A stretch of 64,000 nt of DNA from Gigaspora margarita (taxonomy: Eukaryota > Glomeromycota > Glomeromycetes > Diversisporales > Gigasporaceae): positions 346,174 to 410,173 of the forward strand of contig WTPW01000314.1 in NCBI GenBank assembly GCA_009809945.1, in the 5' to 3' direction. How positions within the stretch are numbered: position 1 is the first letter of the stretch; each line of letters opens with the position of its first letter. Of the stretch, positions 31,572 through 44,359 are shown one piece after another. The notes under the pieces were generated by a model that searched no databases, was not told the origin of the DNA, and saw only the letters and a list, made by a program, of their open reading frames with translations. The position numbers were made by a program, and so were the translations under genes.

Positions 31572-32676
31572 AGGTTGGGGCCCTATAGTCTAGTAGTCTA
31601 GACGCCCAAAACCCACAGCCAAGGCCTCTAGTTCAAATTCTACTAGAAGCAGTTTCTAGAAATATTTGAAAGCATGCCCTGTGGAAGCCCATGTGAAGTA
31701 TGAATTTGGTTAGAAATTTCTGAAAGGAGATTCATTGTGGAGAGTTGGCACTACGTGTGACTGTTGTCACAGAAGGTTCAGTTACATGAAGGCTGCACGC
31801 ATAAATTCTTGGCAAGGGAAATACAAGATGGCACCAATAACTCTAAGGTGGTCTTGGGATCTTGATTGGGAAGGTAGTACAACTGTAACATGAACTTGAG
31901 TAGTAAGAAAAGTGGTGAACACAAAGGGATCTGTAGTAAAGAATTGGCCCAACCAGATAAGGAACACCTCTGGCACCGGAACCAAACCTAAATTGGAAGG
32001 AAGCTACTACTATAAAGGCAGATCTGCAAATTGGGGATACGAACAAATAACGAATCACCCAGTAGGAAGTACAATGTACGAAATAAAGTTCTATGGCCTA
32101 ACCAATGGTAGAACACCAACTGCTCCACAGAAAGTTGGAAGTAGTACAGAAATGTATTACGAAATCTAGTTGGGAGTAGCTGGTTTGCCAGTTACGCAAT
32201 ATAGCCAGTGCTCATCTACCTTTAGGGGAAGTATTTGCTTAACCAATCCAGATAGCATATCTGTAGTAATATATGATAGACTACTGAGAGTTGTCAGGCG
32301 AAGCATTGTGCAAGTACCCCTCCGCTAGCATACAGGTAATCTCAGGACACCAAGGTTTAGGAAGTAACTATGAGGTTACGATTGTCTGGGCAAGACTGCT
32401 GCACCTACTTGGAAGTAAAGATCTACTATATGAGAGAAGCAGAGAATATAGTAAGTTAGTGGAATAACAAAATAGAGAGTAGTACCAAAAATCCAGGTTG
32501 TACAGAAGGTGGGGTATGGAAAACTCTGGTAGGTTTAGGTCACAGATAGTCAAGAATATCTGAGCCTATTGTCTTAAAATAGAGTATACTACTGTATCAC
32601 ATAATATATACAAACATATACTTAATAAAAAGTCTCGAGGCAAGACCTCACCTTAAAAAAAAAAAAAAAAAAAAAA
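31572..32676 (+). mobile_element. tRNA-headed retroposon (SINE-like), copy B, recent
   Basis: Head with A box TATAGTCTAGTAG (about 31583-31595) and B box AGTTCAAATTC (about 31630-31640). The 1.0-kb body is markedly richer in GC than the flanks. It ends AGTCTCGAGGCAAGACCTC and 22 A (32655-32676). Perfect 17-bp target duplication GAATTTGATAAAAATTT at 31555-31571 and 32677-32693. A frame at 31912-32169 (85 codons) contains GTKPKLEGSYYYKGRSANWG; whether it is ever translated is unknown. The body shares a short module with copies A and D. Confidence 0.88.
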
Positions 32677-32693
32677 GAATTTGATAAAAATTT

Positions 32694-33065
32694 TTTATAA
32701 TAAGTGAATTTACTAAACAAATTTTTATTGAATTCTATCAAACAGTAATTAAAAACTTTTAATTCAAGTTTAGAAAAAATTTTGCTATGGCTATTAAAGG
32801 TATTGAAAACTTTTCCAAACTTTGAATGAAACTTTCTCAACAACAATCCATTAGAATTTGTTAAAAAAAATTTTAAATGAATTCTACTAATTTATAGAAT
32901 TGATTTAAAAAATATTTAATCAAATTTATTAGGAGTTATTAAAAAATTTTGCTATAGTTATATATTGAAAAATTTTTTAAACTTTGGACAAACAGTTTTT
33001 GACAACTATCTAATTGAATTTGATGAAAATTTTTTTAAATAAATTCTATCAAATTCTATGAATAC
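32694..33065. repeat. AT-rich foldback-type repeat (target of copy B)
   Basis: Together with 31396-31571 it forms a repeat of words such as TCAAAGTTTG.AAAAAATTTT and GAATTTGATAAAAATTTTT in both orientations. It is the site into which retroposon B inserted. Confidence 0.45.
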
Positions 33066-33069
33066 ATAT

Positions 33070-33420
33070 TTTCAATCTTTAGATAGCTTACTTTTAGATA
33101 AACTAGTAGACTATACTAAGGTCTTTGATTCTATAACACAATTTTATTAAGATTGGCTATTTGGTAATGAAGTATTCTATACCAAAGATATAGGTATTCA
33201 ATCAAATATCCATATATTATTGTTGACAAAGTCAACAAAGAAAGTTTATATTTAATTGATACTAAGCAATAGATCTTATTAGATAGAATTACTTTTTTGC
33301 TATATAGACATTGGCAAATAATAGTATATAAGAATATAATAAAAGCTAATAAATTCTATTAAGTAGCTAAAAAAAGACTATAATATGCAATCTTTTAATA
33401 AAATATCAAAATAAAAGTAT
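33070..33420 (+). pseudogene. Possible decayed coding sequence, family unknown
   Basis: Ignoring TAA/TAG stops, one frame stays plausible for about 110 codons: DKLVDYTKVFDSITQFY, stop, DWLFGNEVFYTKDIGIQSNI, then ILLLTKSTKKVYI. All stops are TAA/TAG, as if from CAA/CAG. From 3420 bases further on to 34310 (33420-34310) I see only broken fragments. Not assigned. Confidence 0.25.
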
Positions 33421-34462
33421 ATACACATATCTAGTATATTTATAAAAGCTAAACTAGTAATAGATAAGTTATAAATTATATAGTTAATATTTTTTCAAAT
33501 ATAATTATTTAATTATTACTAGTTTTTGTTGCAAGCTCAAAAAAACAATATATAGTTATCAGTTATTTTTTTTTAAAAAAAAAAGTTCACTTCTTTTCTG
33601 GCTTTGAGCAAGAAATGTAATAAGGCAGATTGGTAATATTTAATCACAGATCACAATATCATGGAACTACTGCACTATATACTGCACTTTGTATAATATA
33701 GTATATAACCTCGAGAGTATACTCTTATAAAAAATATTATTATATAATATTGGTATTGTTATCAAAATAGTTTGAGTTAAAAAGTATTGTTGTTTTTACA
33801 ATTGCAAGAAGACAAACTTTAGTAATTAAAATTTTTATCAATTTTCCATACTTTATTTTCTAGACCAAGCTTATAAACAAGGCTTTTTAAATTATTATTA
33901 ATCCAATTAGATAACTTTAGTTTTTTCTGATTATTGTAAAAGTTAGTAGAGATGGACATAGTATAAAATTTATTAACTTACCTTCTAATTTAACTATTTT
34001 AGCTTCAAGAGAAAGAACTGTAATTTTATCAAAAAATTAAGCTTTTTGTGCCAAGGCTTGTTCAGAAGTAATTTGTGATTTAAGCTTTATATTAGCTAAA
34101 TATTAGCTAACTAAACTTATATTAATGTATTTACTTGCTCTAAATATATATTTAGCAGGTCTTTATATTTATTAGCAATATCAAAAAGAGTTTTGATACT
34201 ATTATACAATGCTTTCTCAAGTTCTAATTTATGAATGCTACCTAGCTAATACTCTGAGGATGTGATTATCTAGTAAATCCTAACTGTCTCTCTATTCTTA
34301 ATATTTCTAAAGATATATATATTGAGCGTATTTTTTTTAGCTTAGTTATTAGTATACTAAAAATAAATTATAAGTAAATTTTTTGGATTAAATAAACTAA
34401 TTGTATTGAATATATTGAATGAACTAAATATATTGATTTTACCAAATAAATCAAATTGACTA

Positions 34463-34573
34463 GAATTCTGAAATATACATAGATAGGTTAGATTAATTAT
34501 AAAAGATCTGCATAAAAACCCCCAAAATAAGCAAACTAATACCTGATCTATCTATGTATATTTTAGTGTTCTA
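34463..34573. mobile_element. Small hAT-like MITE (relative of 37821-38000)
   Basis: CTGAAATATACATAGATAGG on the left, with CTATCTATGTATATTTTAG on the right and AAAAGATCTGCATAAAAACC inside, all shared with the copy at 37821. Target duplication is poor (5 of 8). Confidence 0.6.
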
Positions 34574-35699
34574 ATTTACCAAATAAATTAAATCTACTAA
34601 AAATATATTGATAATATTGAATAAATAGCAAATAAATATTGAATATATACCAAAAATATACTAATTATTTTTTGAAATATTTTTTCTGCTATTTGTAAAA
34701 AAAAATATTTGGCATTTGTGCTCAAATGCAACTTATTATTATTAAAGCTAAAAATTTAAAAAACAGGACCCTAAACATCTAGTACAAAGATTATATATTA
34801 TGCATTTTAGCAAAAACCCTAAAATTTAAAAAGCAAAAAAACAGTTTTTAACAATTATTTTGGCATGCAGTAGTAAGAGTACCAGGATATAAATAAGATT
34901 TCTGTATTATGTGATCAATCGATCTCTGGTCTAGATCGGTATTATAGTGGATCTTTTCTGTTATACAAATTACCATACTTTTTTTTAATAACTTAACCAA
35001 CCTTTTTTTTATTTGTATAGTGTTGCTATTTGTTATTGGTGCTATTATCTCTTTTTACTATTGGTATTGCCATCAGTCTTATTTTTGCTAAAAAATGTTT
35101 TTGTTCCAAAGAATAATTCATTTGTTTTTATTATCAGTTTGTTGCTGCTATTTGTCATAGATAAGGTTTGAATATCATTAGTAAGGCATTACTTTTACCA
35201 TTGCAATATCGTGTTTGTTTGTACTATATTGTTGTTTTGTTAGTAATTGTTTATTTTTTTTATTGTCATTTTGTCATATTTTTTTTATAGTATTATTTTA
35301 TTGTTGGTATCATTATTTTGTTATGTACAATAGAGTGCTATAATTGATAGGTTTTTTTAAAATCAGAAATAGGGTTAGATAGTTGTATGAAATTAGAGTA
35401 GAGGTACAGTATTAGTGTTAAGGCTAATATTAGTAGAAATGTAGAATTAGTGTTAAAGTTAGTATTGATAGAGAATAATATTCGTGTTAAGAATAGTATA
35501 GTGCAAGTTTGAGTTTTAGAAATAATTTATATAAATAAAAATATATAAAAAAATAAATATGAAATAATAAAATGATTATCTTTATACAATCGATAAAAAA
35601 GAATACCATATTATTATGATCATTATAACTAAAATATGACAATTAGAAAATTTTCTTTAAGAAAGTTTAGTATAGATAGTAAAATTTAACCCTATACTT

Positions 35700-36430
35700 G
35701 TTATAAATAAACAAAAATAAATATTTTAATAAGATTAATTTAAAATAAATAAATGAAATAAAATAATTTAAAAAATAGAATAACAAATTTTAAAAAAATA
35801 GAAAAATAATTTAGAAACAAATACATACAATAAAAAAAATAAATAAAAAATAAAAACAAATTAAAAAAAAAATAAAAAAAATTTAAAAAAAATTATAAAA
35901 TAAAAAAATAATTGAAAAAAATTAAATAAATTTAAAATAAAAAATAAATTAAAATGAATTAAAAAAATAAAATAATTAAAAAAAAATTTAAAATAAAAAA
36001 AAGAATATAAATGAATTATAAAAAAAAATAAAAAAATTTAAAATAAATTAAAATAAAAAAATCAAATTAAAAAAAATAAAAAGTCAAAAAAAAAAATAAA
36101 AAATAATTTAAAATAAAAAAAAAACAAATTTAAAAAGTAAAATTAAAAATAAATAAAAAAAGTAACAAAAATATAATTTAAGAAATTATTTATTTATTTT
36201 TTTTTTAAAATATATATTTTTTTTTAATTCATTATTTTTTTTTGGTTATTTTTTTTAATTTGTTTTTAATTTTACTTTTTAATTATTTTATTTAATTATT
36301 TTTTTTTCTTGTTTTTAAAAATTATTTTTTTTATTTTATTTTAATTTTAATTATTTTTTTATTTTTTCTTTAATTTGTTTTTAACTTCTTTTATTTTATT
36401 TTAAATTATTTTATTATTTTATATTTGAGT
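35700..36430. repeat. A-rich then T-rich low-complexity tract
   Basis: About 480 bases of almost pure A/T dominated by A runs (AAATAAAAAA), followed by about 250 dominated by T runs. The two halves could fold together. No coding content. Confidence 0.8.
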
Positions 36431-36866
36431 TTTATTTTTTGGTGCACCTGTACTGCAGTGCATTCCATATCATGTGATTGTTGTAATTGACATATAGTTA
36501 AGTACAATATTAGTAATATTTGCTATTATATTTTAATTTATTAAATATATAACAAATATGTACTAATGTAGTTATTTAAAAAATTTTTTATTTAAATAAT
36601 TATCACATGTAATGAACATTTTGAGTAGTTAACAAAAAAAATCTATTATACCTTAACCCTAATCTAATGTGAACCTAACTATAATATAAATCTAATCCTA
36701 ACCCTAACTAACTATACACAGCTATACCAATATATTCACATCAATTTACTGCTAACAAAACACCTATAAAACTACAATAGCAAATTTACTCTAGCGATAT
36801 ACATATAGTATATAATATACTAGTAATGAAACTGAAATCACAACAATTACAATTGACTTTTTATAC
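36431..36866. other. AT-rich, with AACCCTAA-type words
   Basis: Contains CTTAACCCTAATCTAATG and CTAATCCTAACCCTAACTAA (36652-36712). No gene recognised. Confidence 0.4.
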
Positions 36867-36869
36867 TTA

Positions 36870-37031
36870 GGGCACTGACATTTATTACCTAATATTTATT
36901 TACTATAGGGGCTTACCCCCCACCCCCAGGTAAGATCTATAAATAGAATTTTAGCCAATCAAATTTAACTAAGGTAAGATTTTTCTTGACCCCCCACCCC
37001 CTAAAATATTACCTAATAAATGTCAGTGCCC
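36870..37031. mobile_element. PIF/Harbinger-like MITE
   Basis: TIR GGGCACTGACATTTATTA at 36870 and its complement ending 37031, flanked by TTA at 36867-36869 and 37032-37034, the 3-bp duplication typical of PIF/Harbinger. Inner arms carry CCCCCCACCCCC words and AGCCAATCAAA. Length 162 bp, no ORF. Confidence 0.8.
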
Positions 37032-37034
37032 TTA

Positions 37035-37812
37035 TCACTAATGCATTAAATAAAATACCCAATTTAGTTTGCAAACGATAACATTTAACAGAAAAAGTGA
37101 TAAAATCCAAGTCTTTTCCAATAGTAATAATACTGACCACAATGCAATAGACTTCAGTAGCAATGACAACAATGATGAAGTGTTTATTGCACCAATAACA
37201 ATGATCCAATAACGAGATAATTTTGTAATATAACAATCCAAAAGAAAAAAATAGTAGTTATCATATACAAAAAGCAATACACAAAGAAGCATATGCCCCA
37301 AATATACCCCATAGTTCAAAATGCATTACAAGCCAAGAAACTATACTTTTCTAAAAATCCAAGAACTAGAACCAAACATCCTTGAAAATATCTAGAAAAA
37401 AAGAAGTTAGTATAGCATTTAAAACAAGAAAAACAAGCCAAAATTTATTATCTCCTGAAATTTCCAAGACTAGAATGTACAAGCCAAGCCAAAGAATAAA
37501 AAGCTATTTTACAAAGATAAAAAGTAGGACCCAGCAAGTCAATACAATAAAGTACACGAAATTACAATAATAGTATTGACAACAATGATGTGGCACTTTG
37601 CCAAAAACTAACACCAAAATTGACAACACATTTCAGAATGACAGTGCCATATTCCAATACCAAAAAACCAAAACAATAATGCAAAGAACGATAACAGTAA
37701 CAACGTGATAAGTACTATTAATAATAAGCACTAGCAATAATGAGCATTAGTAATGATGAGCACCAGTAACGATAAGATTCTATACATGAAAGAAAAAAAT
37801 GTACATAGCTTA
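37035..37812. other. Interior of foldback, no recognised gene
   Basis: Contains degenerate AATAATGAGCACTAGTAATG-type trinucleotide-like repetition at 37560-37790. Open frames here are short and repeat-derived. Confidence 0.4.
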
Positions 37813-37820
37813 GTTAAACA

Positions 37821-38000
37821 AGGACCCTGAAATATATATAGATAGGTCAGATATGAGTTTGCTTATTTTTGAGGTTTTTTATACAGATCTTTTCTATTTA
37901 TAGTAATTTTTTTGCTTATTTTTGAAGTCTTTCTGCAGATTTTTTCTTTTTTAGTAACTCTATAATTAACCTAACCTATCTATGTATATTTTGGGGTCCT
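37821..38000. mobile_element. hAT-like MITE with 8-bp duplication
   Basis: TIRs AGGACCCTGAAATATATATA / AGGACCCCAAAATATACATA, then GATAGGT on both sides. Perfect 8-bp target duplication GTTAAACA at 37813-37820 and 38001-38008, typical of hAT. Length 180 bp. Relative at 34463. Confidence 0.85.
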
Positions 38001-39229
38001 GTTAAACACATCATTATCTAAAAATAAAATAAACAAAAAAAAATGTAAAAAAACTAGTGACTATCAATGATAATAATCACTATTTATCTCTGTGATTAGG
38101 AGTGCACCATGGTGCATGGTATACCAAATTATAATTTTCTGAATTATTTTATTTATTTTAATTTACTTTAAATTATTTTTTTTTAGAACCCACTTTATTC
38201 ATCAATTACAACTCAATTTAGAAAAAGAGAACACAAGATAGTTTGTATTTATTTATTTAATAATTATCTTTATTTACATTATATTATCTAAAATATATAC
38301 TAATACTACTAACCTTAATAAAAATTTCACTCTAACCTCTACTCTAATCTCACATGAATCTAACTTTATCTTTAATTTTACTATCTAACACTAACCATTG
38401 TACTCTATCTACTAATTTCAACCCATTAACAACTTCAATTATAGTGCTTATAAATGACTCTACCAGTTACAACAACAATACAATGATACAAGTGCTAAAA
38501 TTCTGTTTTTTTTATATAGATTTCTTCATAAATAACAGAATACTACAAATAAACTAGCAGTACAAGAAAGTTAAAAATGCAATGAAATGACAATCGAAAA
38601 AAAAGTAGACCCACTACTAATAAACAACAAACAAGCGCAGCATTGCACTAGCAAAAGTAATGCCTTATCAATGACATTTACACTTTACTTACAACAAGTA
38701 TAAATACAATAACAACATGAAATTAATAACAATGACAAAATACCAATAATGGAAAGAGTACCAAACAACAATACAATAATGAATAGTGATCTAGAAATAA
38801 AAAAAAAAAAGCTATAAAAAAAACAAAAAAGTGTGCTTATATGTTGATTTGTGTAATAGGGTAAATACAAAATTCCTTCTGGATTATTTATTCTGATCTA
38901 GACCAGAGATCGATTGATCATGTAATCCAGAAAATCTCATGTATACCAGGACTGGAAAAACTCTATAATAGGTTCCCACCCCAAAAAATTTATTTAGTAA
39001 GTTTTGTGAATTAGGCTTTTTTTATAATTAAGCGAATCAGTTTTGCGGACATCTTAAAAAATTTAATAATAAAGCGAATTATTTTGGTTGAATACCTTGA
39101 TATAGATCTGGAATTTTTTGGAGCTTTACTTCAATTATTTTTTTGAGCTTGCTCGTATTTTATATTCATTAATTTTCTAACCAGAATATTTCGGACCTGT
39201 ACTTATTTTATAATAGATCGAATTAACTA

Positions 39230-39620
39230 ATAGCGATGACATTTTTTATATCACGGGTCGAACATGAAAATATTAGACAAACTATATGCGGTCCAATATT
39301 TCTATATTACATAACGATAGTTTAACAAAATATCGTTAACTAAAACTACTAGTAGATATATTGCTAAAATCTGTCTGATATTTTGATTTTTTATGAGAAA
39401 ATTTTAGATAAATATCGGAAAGGCTGATATTTTGGTTATTATATCAGGAAAATTTTAATCAGATATCAGCTAATATCTACTAGCCTATGTTGAATGAAAG
39501 TGCGTTATAATATCAGTGATAGATCAGTGAGATTTTAGCCATTTGCTTCATCATATATGAAAATATCAGTGATCAGATATTTGTATACATCGACATTGAT
39601 ATAATAAATTAAACTCAAAA
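39230..39620. repeat. Word array GATATTTTGATATCAG
   Basis: Degenerate repetition of ATATCAG/CTGATAT/GATATTTT in both orientations. Similar words fill 49880-50010 and 50985-51250 at the other side of the candidate element. Confidence 0.5.
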
Positions 39621-40201
39621 TGTTAAGATCATGAGCGTAAATAGAAATTTTCATCATTCAGATATCCAGATGATTAAAGTCTGTATAATTATATAGATTC
39701 TCTCAGATAAAGATTCTCTAGTTAATGACATATTATATCATGACAAGTTTACTACTATGATTGACATGTGAGAGGATGTGTATTTATGTAGTCTTTATTT
39801 AAGGATAATTTCATATAATATATATTAGATTGTAAACTAAGGGCGAGAGCAATCCTTTATATACTTAATCACTTTTCATAATGTTTACACTAAGATTGTA
39901 ATGTCTATACTATTAATTATGACTCATATATGCTTTCTAGCAAGTAACTCATTTTATCAAGTTTATACAAGCACCAAAATATCGAGTATACACAAATACA
40001 ATATATGTGGCAACGTAATGAACTGAACAAATATTGAAGAAATATGTGACGCAATTATTTATTATAATATAAATATTAGATAGCTGATTTTTCTATATAT
40101 ATAATGTATATTTATATATTTTATAATAAATTAAAAATAGTAATACAGTAGATTAACATATAGATAATAATAGATTATCATATAATACAATACAATATGC
40201 A
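39621..40201. other. AT-rich flank of the transposase gene
   Basis: Lies downstream of the transposase stop. No ORF or repeat recognised. Confidence 0.35.
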
Positions 40202-43200
40202 TTATATATTGTACTTTCTGTTTAATAGGATCACTGACATATAATCCTGATGCTTTCTTGAACCAATGGTAAATGTTCCTGCTACAAATCTTTCCAGTAT
40301 GCTATGTACCGGAATTATGCAATCACGATCAATATCATAAAAATCATTATGCCATAATTCTACATTACAAAGCTTGTCATCTTTTTTGCTGATGCTAAGA
40401 TAATATCTTAAATTCTTATTTTGTATTTGTTTATACCAACAAACTTAGGCAAGTCTGTGCTTCGTTGATTCTTTCAAATAATCAACATAATGTTCAAAAA
40501 AGAACTGAACCTGGCCTGGATACGTATTTACTTCATCTTCATCAGCAAATGTTGCAAGAATTCTTGATGAATTTTAATATCTTTTAGAAAATATAGAACC
40601 AAAAACTTTATCACTTATTCGTATTCTTCTATATTGATTTATTATAGGTGAAATGCTTATCGACCCATCTAAATCCAAATCTTCAGGCAGAACAAACATA
40701 TTGGTGTCATAAGCATTATTATAATATTTGACGAGCAATTCCAGAAAGTCTCAAGAAATGTATATATTCATTTTTTTTGGTATAAGAAAGATCCCAGGAA
40801 ATGAATCGGCCCCAGTACCAGTGCCGATTTCTTCCTCTACTGATTTTGACATAGAGAGAAAATTTATTGCATCTTCGTTAAACATTTCATAATCACCCAA
40901 ACTACCAGAAGATTTTCTTGGAGCCAAAATAGACAAATCTTCAGATAAATTAGCACTATTACTATTATCAATTAATCTGTCAATTTGTCTGTTTTGTTGG
41001 ATGATATTCATAAGTTCTAGCTCAATTTCCTATTACTATTTTTGTAGCTTCCTACAAAATTTAATTAATATTGTTTAGAAGATAGAAATATCGATCACCT
41101 GTTATTGACTTTAGTTTTAAACAAATTATTAATCTTTCAATTATATTTATCTAGTAATCCATTCATCCATTCAAAACTAAAACACTGAAAAGAATGTAAA
41201 GGACTATAATCTAATGCACATTCAGATATGTGAAGGCATAGGTGAAGGTTTGAAGAAATCTTCTCGGGACCATATATTTCTTCGATAATTTTTATTATGA
41301 CTATTAGACATTGGTGTGCTTCTTCTAAATCTCTTTCATCGATTATTCTACAAACCAATATGCTACAAGCCTGGATGAAATAAGTAAGAATTTTCCTATC
41401 AGCATCGCATAACAGATTCCAACAAATAGTGGTAGCATATACGAGGATAAAAGTCTTCTACTAGTCTGCTGTGAACCTTGAAAATCCTTCATTAGTAAAG
41501 ATTTTACAAGGAATTCTACCAATATTTGATGGCACATCAATTTTATCTGCCAATTGCTACATAATTTTTAAATTTTGAGAAGTTAACCTTTTACCTTCAA
41601 TCTATAATCTAGTTACGATCCATTTTGCTATTCCCAAGAAAAGGCAATACATTGGGCCCACTACTAGGAATCTAATAGAATTGAAGTATGAAAGCCTATA
41701 GATTTTGGACCATCTGACAAGAGTATCAGAAAGATGCTATTTTCTTCGTTCAGCTGTTTTGCAATTTTTTCAATTTATTGCATCATTTCGGATAAGGTTA
41801 TGGTCACGTTCAACAAACTAGGACTCCATATTGGAAATACTACCAAAATGAGATTGGTTCCAAATATCGTAATTAGCTCTTTTATAGTAGCAATAACATG
41901 CAGCCTTAGCTGAAATATGCCTGCAAAGTTTCTTTGCTGTAGGTAAGTCACTAGAGCAACAAATTATTGCACATTTAATTCTCTTGCCAGATAGGAACTC
42001 AAGCGTAGCCAATAGGTCTATTCCTTCCTAGAGCTCTATAAGCTGATTGATAATAGGTACCAAGTAGTAGTTTAACTAATGCAGTTTTGGTTCTGATAGC
42101 CACGGTATGTTAGACAATGTTATTATATTGGATGGTTTAAACCTTTTATGTATATTAAATTAACATCATATTTGATTAACGAATGTAAAAAAAAAAAAAA
42201 CCTTTCTTGATATGGAAGATTACATATGATAGCATATATGACCTCTACGCTATATTGAAACATTTCAAATAGTTGAAACCAGTCCAAATTTAGCAATAAT
42301 CCTATATGGCTATCAGCTGTTTCTGGACAAAAAATTAACTCCACTTCATCATCAGAGAATGATTTCTATATTCTACCAGTATTCTACCATCATATATATC
42401 TGATAATTGGGGTTTTGAAGGTTGAAAGGCCTATCTTCTACATGCCTCATCAAATCCTGATTGCTAGAATAGCTTTAGGAACTGTTGCTTGAGATTTACC
42501 ACAGGACAAATGGATATTGGCTTCCTGATTATTCTATCATGCACCCTAACTTTTTTCAAAAGTATTGTGTCGCATGTTACTCATCTGCTGATATTTACAT
42601 GGTTTGGAAATTCTATATGAGTACAGCGAAGTATGTTTAGTATTTGTTCTGCTTTTTTTGTTGAAATATCTTTTGAATTATATAATTTGCAGCAAGATTT
42701 ACATATAGCAAATCTTGTTGCATGATCTGATATACCAGCCATCTTTTTTGCTACACCTATTGATGTAGGAAGGCCACAATATTTTTTCATCAATATGAGT
42801 TAACAAATGCCAGATATATTTAATTAGAGTGTGAATACTTGTATCAGAATGCTGATATTTTTGTTAGTAATGAAAAACCCACAATACAATTTCTAATAAA
42901 TCTTCGTCAACAATTCTGGCATTGGTCTCTGGGGTATCATCTAAATCAGGTGCATCGAACCTTATTAAATTCTCTTCTTTACTCTTATCTTTGCTCTCTT
43001 CTTCAGTTTTAATTTCATTAGTTTTATTGCTTTTCATATCATCATTTTCATTTTCATTATTATCAGAAGAATCTGACAAATTTTTTTCAAGATAAAAGGA
43101 TAACATTTTTGCATTATGAAAGCCTTTGAGAAGCTGTGCAACAAGGAATTAAAGATTTTCAGGCTGTGGCAGAGGCATCAAATTATATGATTCACTATCT

Positions 43201-43501
43201 GACTTTTTACCATCTGTTGAATCAATAACCTGTTCCATTAAAAAATATCGTTCATCATATCTGAAGACCCTTCACCGTTATTGATATCTTCTGGCTGATA
43301 TTCAACTTGACGGTTTGATATAGCACACTTTCCTTTTACTTTAGAAGGTTCTTGTTCTTCATGGTCTTTCTTAACTCTTGGATATCTTTCTATACTATTG
43401 CACATACTACAGAAACTTGCTACTTTTCTGCGCGTACGTCTTTTTGTTTGTAAAGTAGAAGCAGGTTTTTTAACAATTTCTTTGTTTTTTTTGTAAGTCA
43501 T
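40202..43501 (-). pseudogene. Tnp2-type (CACTA/EnSpm-like) transposase, broken
   Basis: Minus strand, start MTYKKN at 43501, stop TAA at 40202-40204 after LLNRKYNI. In order: basic N-terminus with CSMCNSIERYP (about 43415); acidic region; DDTPETNARIVDEDLLE (about 42930); CCKLYNSKDIS (about 42690); HIGLLLNLDWFQLFEMFQYS with AIICNLPYQ (about 42300-42210), the conserved 'LNxDWFxP' block; GKRIKCAIICCSSDLPTAKK with HISAKAACY (about 41985-41900); ALDYSPLHSFQCFSFEWMNG (about 41200-41150); then YPGQVQFFFEHYVDYL (about 40530-40485), CNVELWHNDFY and RDCIIPVHSILERFV near the end. Several frameshifts and stops, so it cannot make one protein. Introns may explain some breaks, but not all. Confidence 0.85.
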
Positions 43502-43514
43502 GATGAAATATATA

Positions 43515-43615
43515 TGTTAAGAAGCAAGACACGATATTAAGAAAGATACAAAGAAACAATATTAAGAAGTAAAAAAAAATATTAAGAGAGAAAATATTAA
43601 GAGAGAAAATAGCTT
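43515..43615. repeat. Short tandem words upstream of the transposase
   Basis: ATATTAAGA(A/G)AG-type words repeated about six times just 5' of the transposase start. They could bind a transposon protein or simply be promoter slippage. Confidence 0.5.
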
Positions 43616-43629
43616 ACAAAAACGTTTTA

Positions 43630-44290
43630 GCATATTTATATTTTAAAGAAAAGAACAATATTGGTAATTTATTTTTTATTATCAATTGTACGATATGCAT
43701 ATTGGACAAAGTATATTTTATTTTACACTTTTTACACGTTTTACATATATGGTGATTTATAATTTATTTATTAATGATTGTTTATTTATTAATGATTATT
43801 CTTTTTATTTTCTATTCTCCAAGGGATTCCTTCTCTTTGTAATGGTGAAATTACCTCTCTTTTATACTATTTTACATCAGAAAGGGTGTAAGTGGCTTAA
43901 ATAATGATTTACAATTCAGAGACTAATGTCTTCTTTTCCTTCTCACTTTCACAAGCTATTATTTTACCAGATGGTTCTCTCTATGGAGATGTGGAATCTT
44001 CTTCTGACAATCTCTAAGCCCAAAATAATGATCCAAAGGTTCTTGAGATCGATCGTTACAAAGCCCCAACTTAATGATCATTATATTACTGTGCCCACTT
44101 TCATATCTAGCTCATAACAATAGGTTTCAAAACAAAGAGTATTAACATCAGTATTTTATTTTTTAATATCAATTGTATAATATACATATCAGACAAAGTA
44201 TATTTTATTTTACACTTTTTATATAAGTTTCAAAGCAAAGAGCAATAGTATTAGTAATTTTATTTTTAATATCAATTGTACAATAATTTG
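43630..44290. repeat. Direct repeats between the two divergent genes
   Basis: ATATCAATTGTA...GACAAAGTATATTTTATTTTACAC occurs at 43678-43735 and 44166-44218, with a third partial copy at 44268-44284. AAGAGCAATAGTA/AAGAGTATTAACA words precede each. Short frames between them are not convincing. Confidence 0.6.
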
Positions 44291-44359
44291 GAAGTTTATT
44301 TTAATTTTCTATTACAGAATTCACATGTTTTATTTTTATTATATAGAATCAGAATAACA

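Larger units (their letters stand above)
34880..38953. mobile_element. Foldback element, 4.1 kb
   Basis: Left arm from ACCAGGATATAAATAAGAT (34881), with GATCAATCGATCTCTGGTCT; the right arm carries the exact complement of the latter at about 38892-38912 and ends near TACCAGGA (38944-38951). Farther in, GGCATTACTTTTACCATTGC (about 35183) pairs with GCAAAAGTAATGCC (38652-38665), and 'GAAATTAGAGTAGAGGT' words pair between 35380 and 38340. The arms are therefore at least 600 bp. The middle holds A/T tracts and two MITEs. ORFs inside are not convincing. Confidence 0.65.

Noticed and set aside
36652..36712. Telomere or interstitial telomere
   Set aside because: Only a few imperfect CCCTAA units inside a foldback; no array.
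37009..37319. Two hydrophobic minus-strand ORFs
   Set aside because: Overlapping frames in AT-rich foldback sequence; no motif, no partner.
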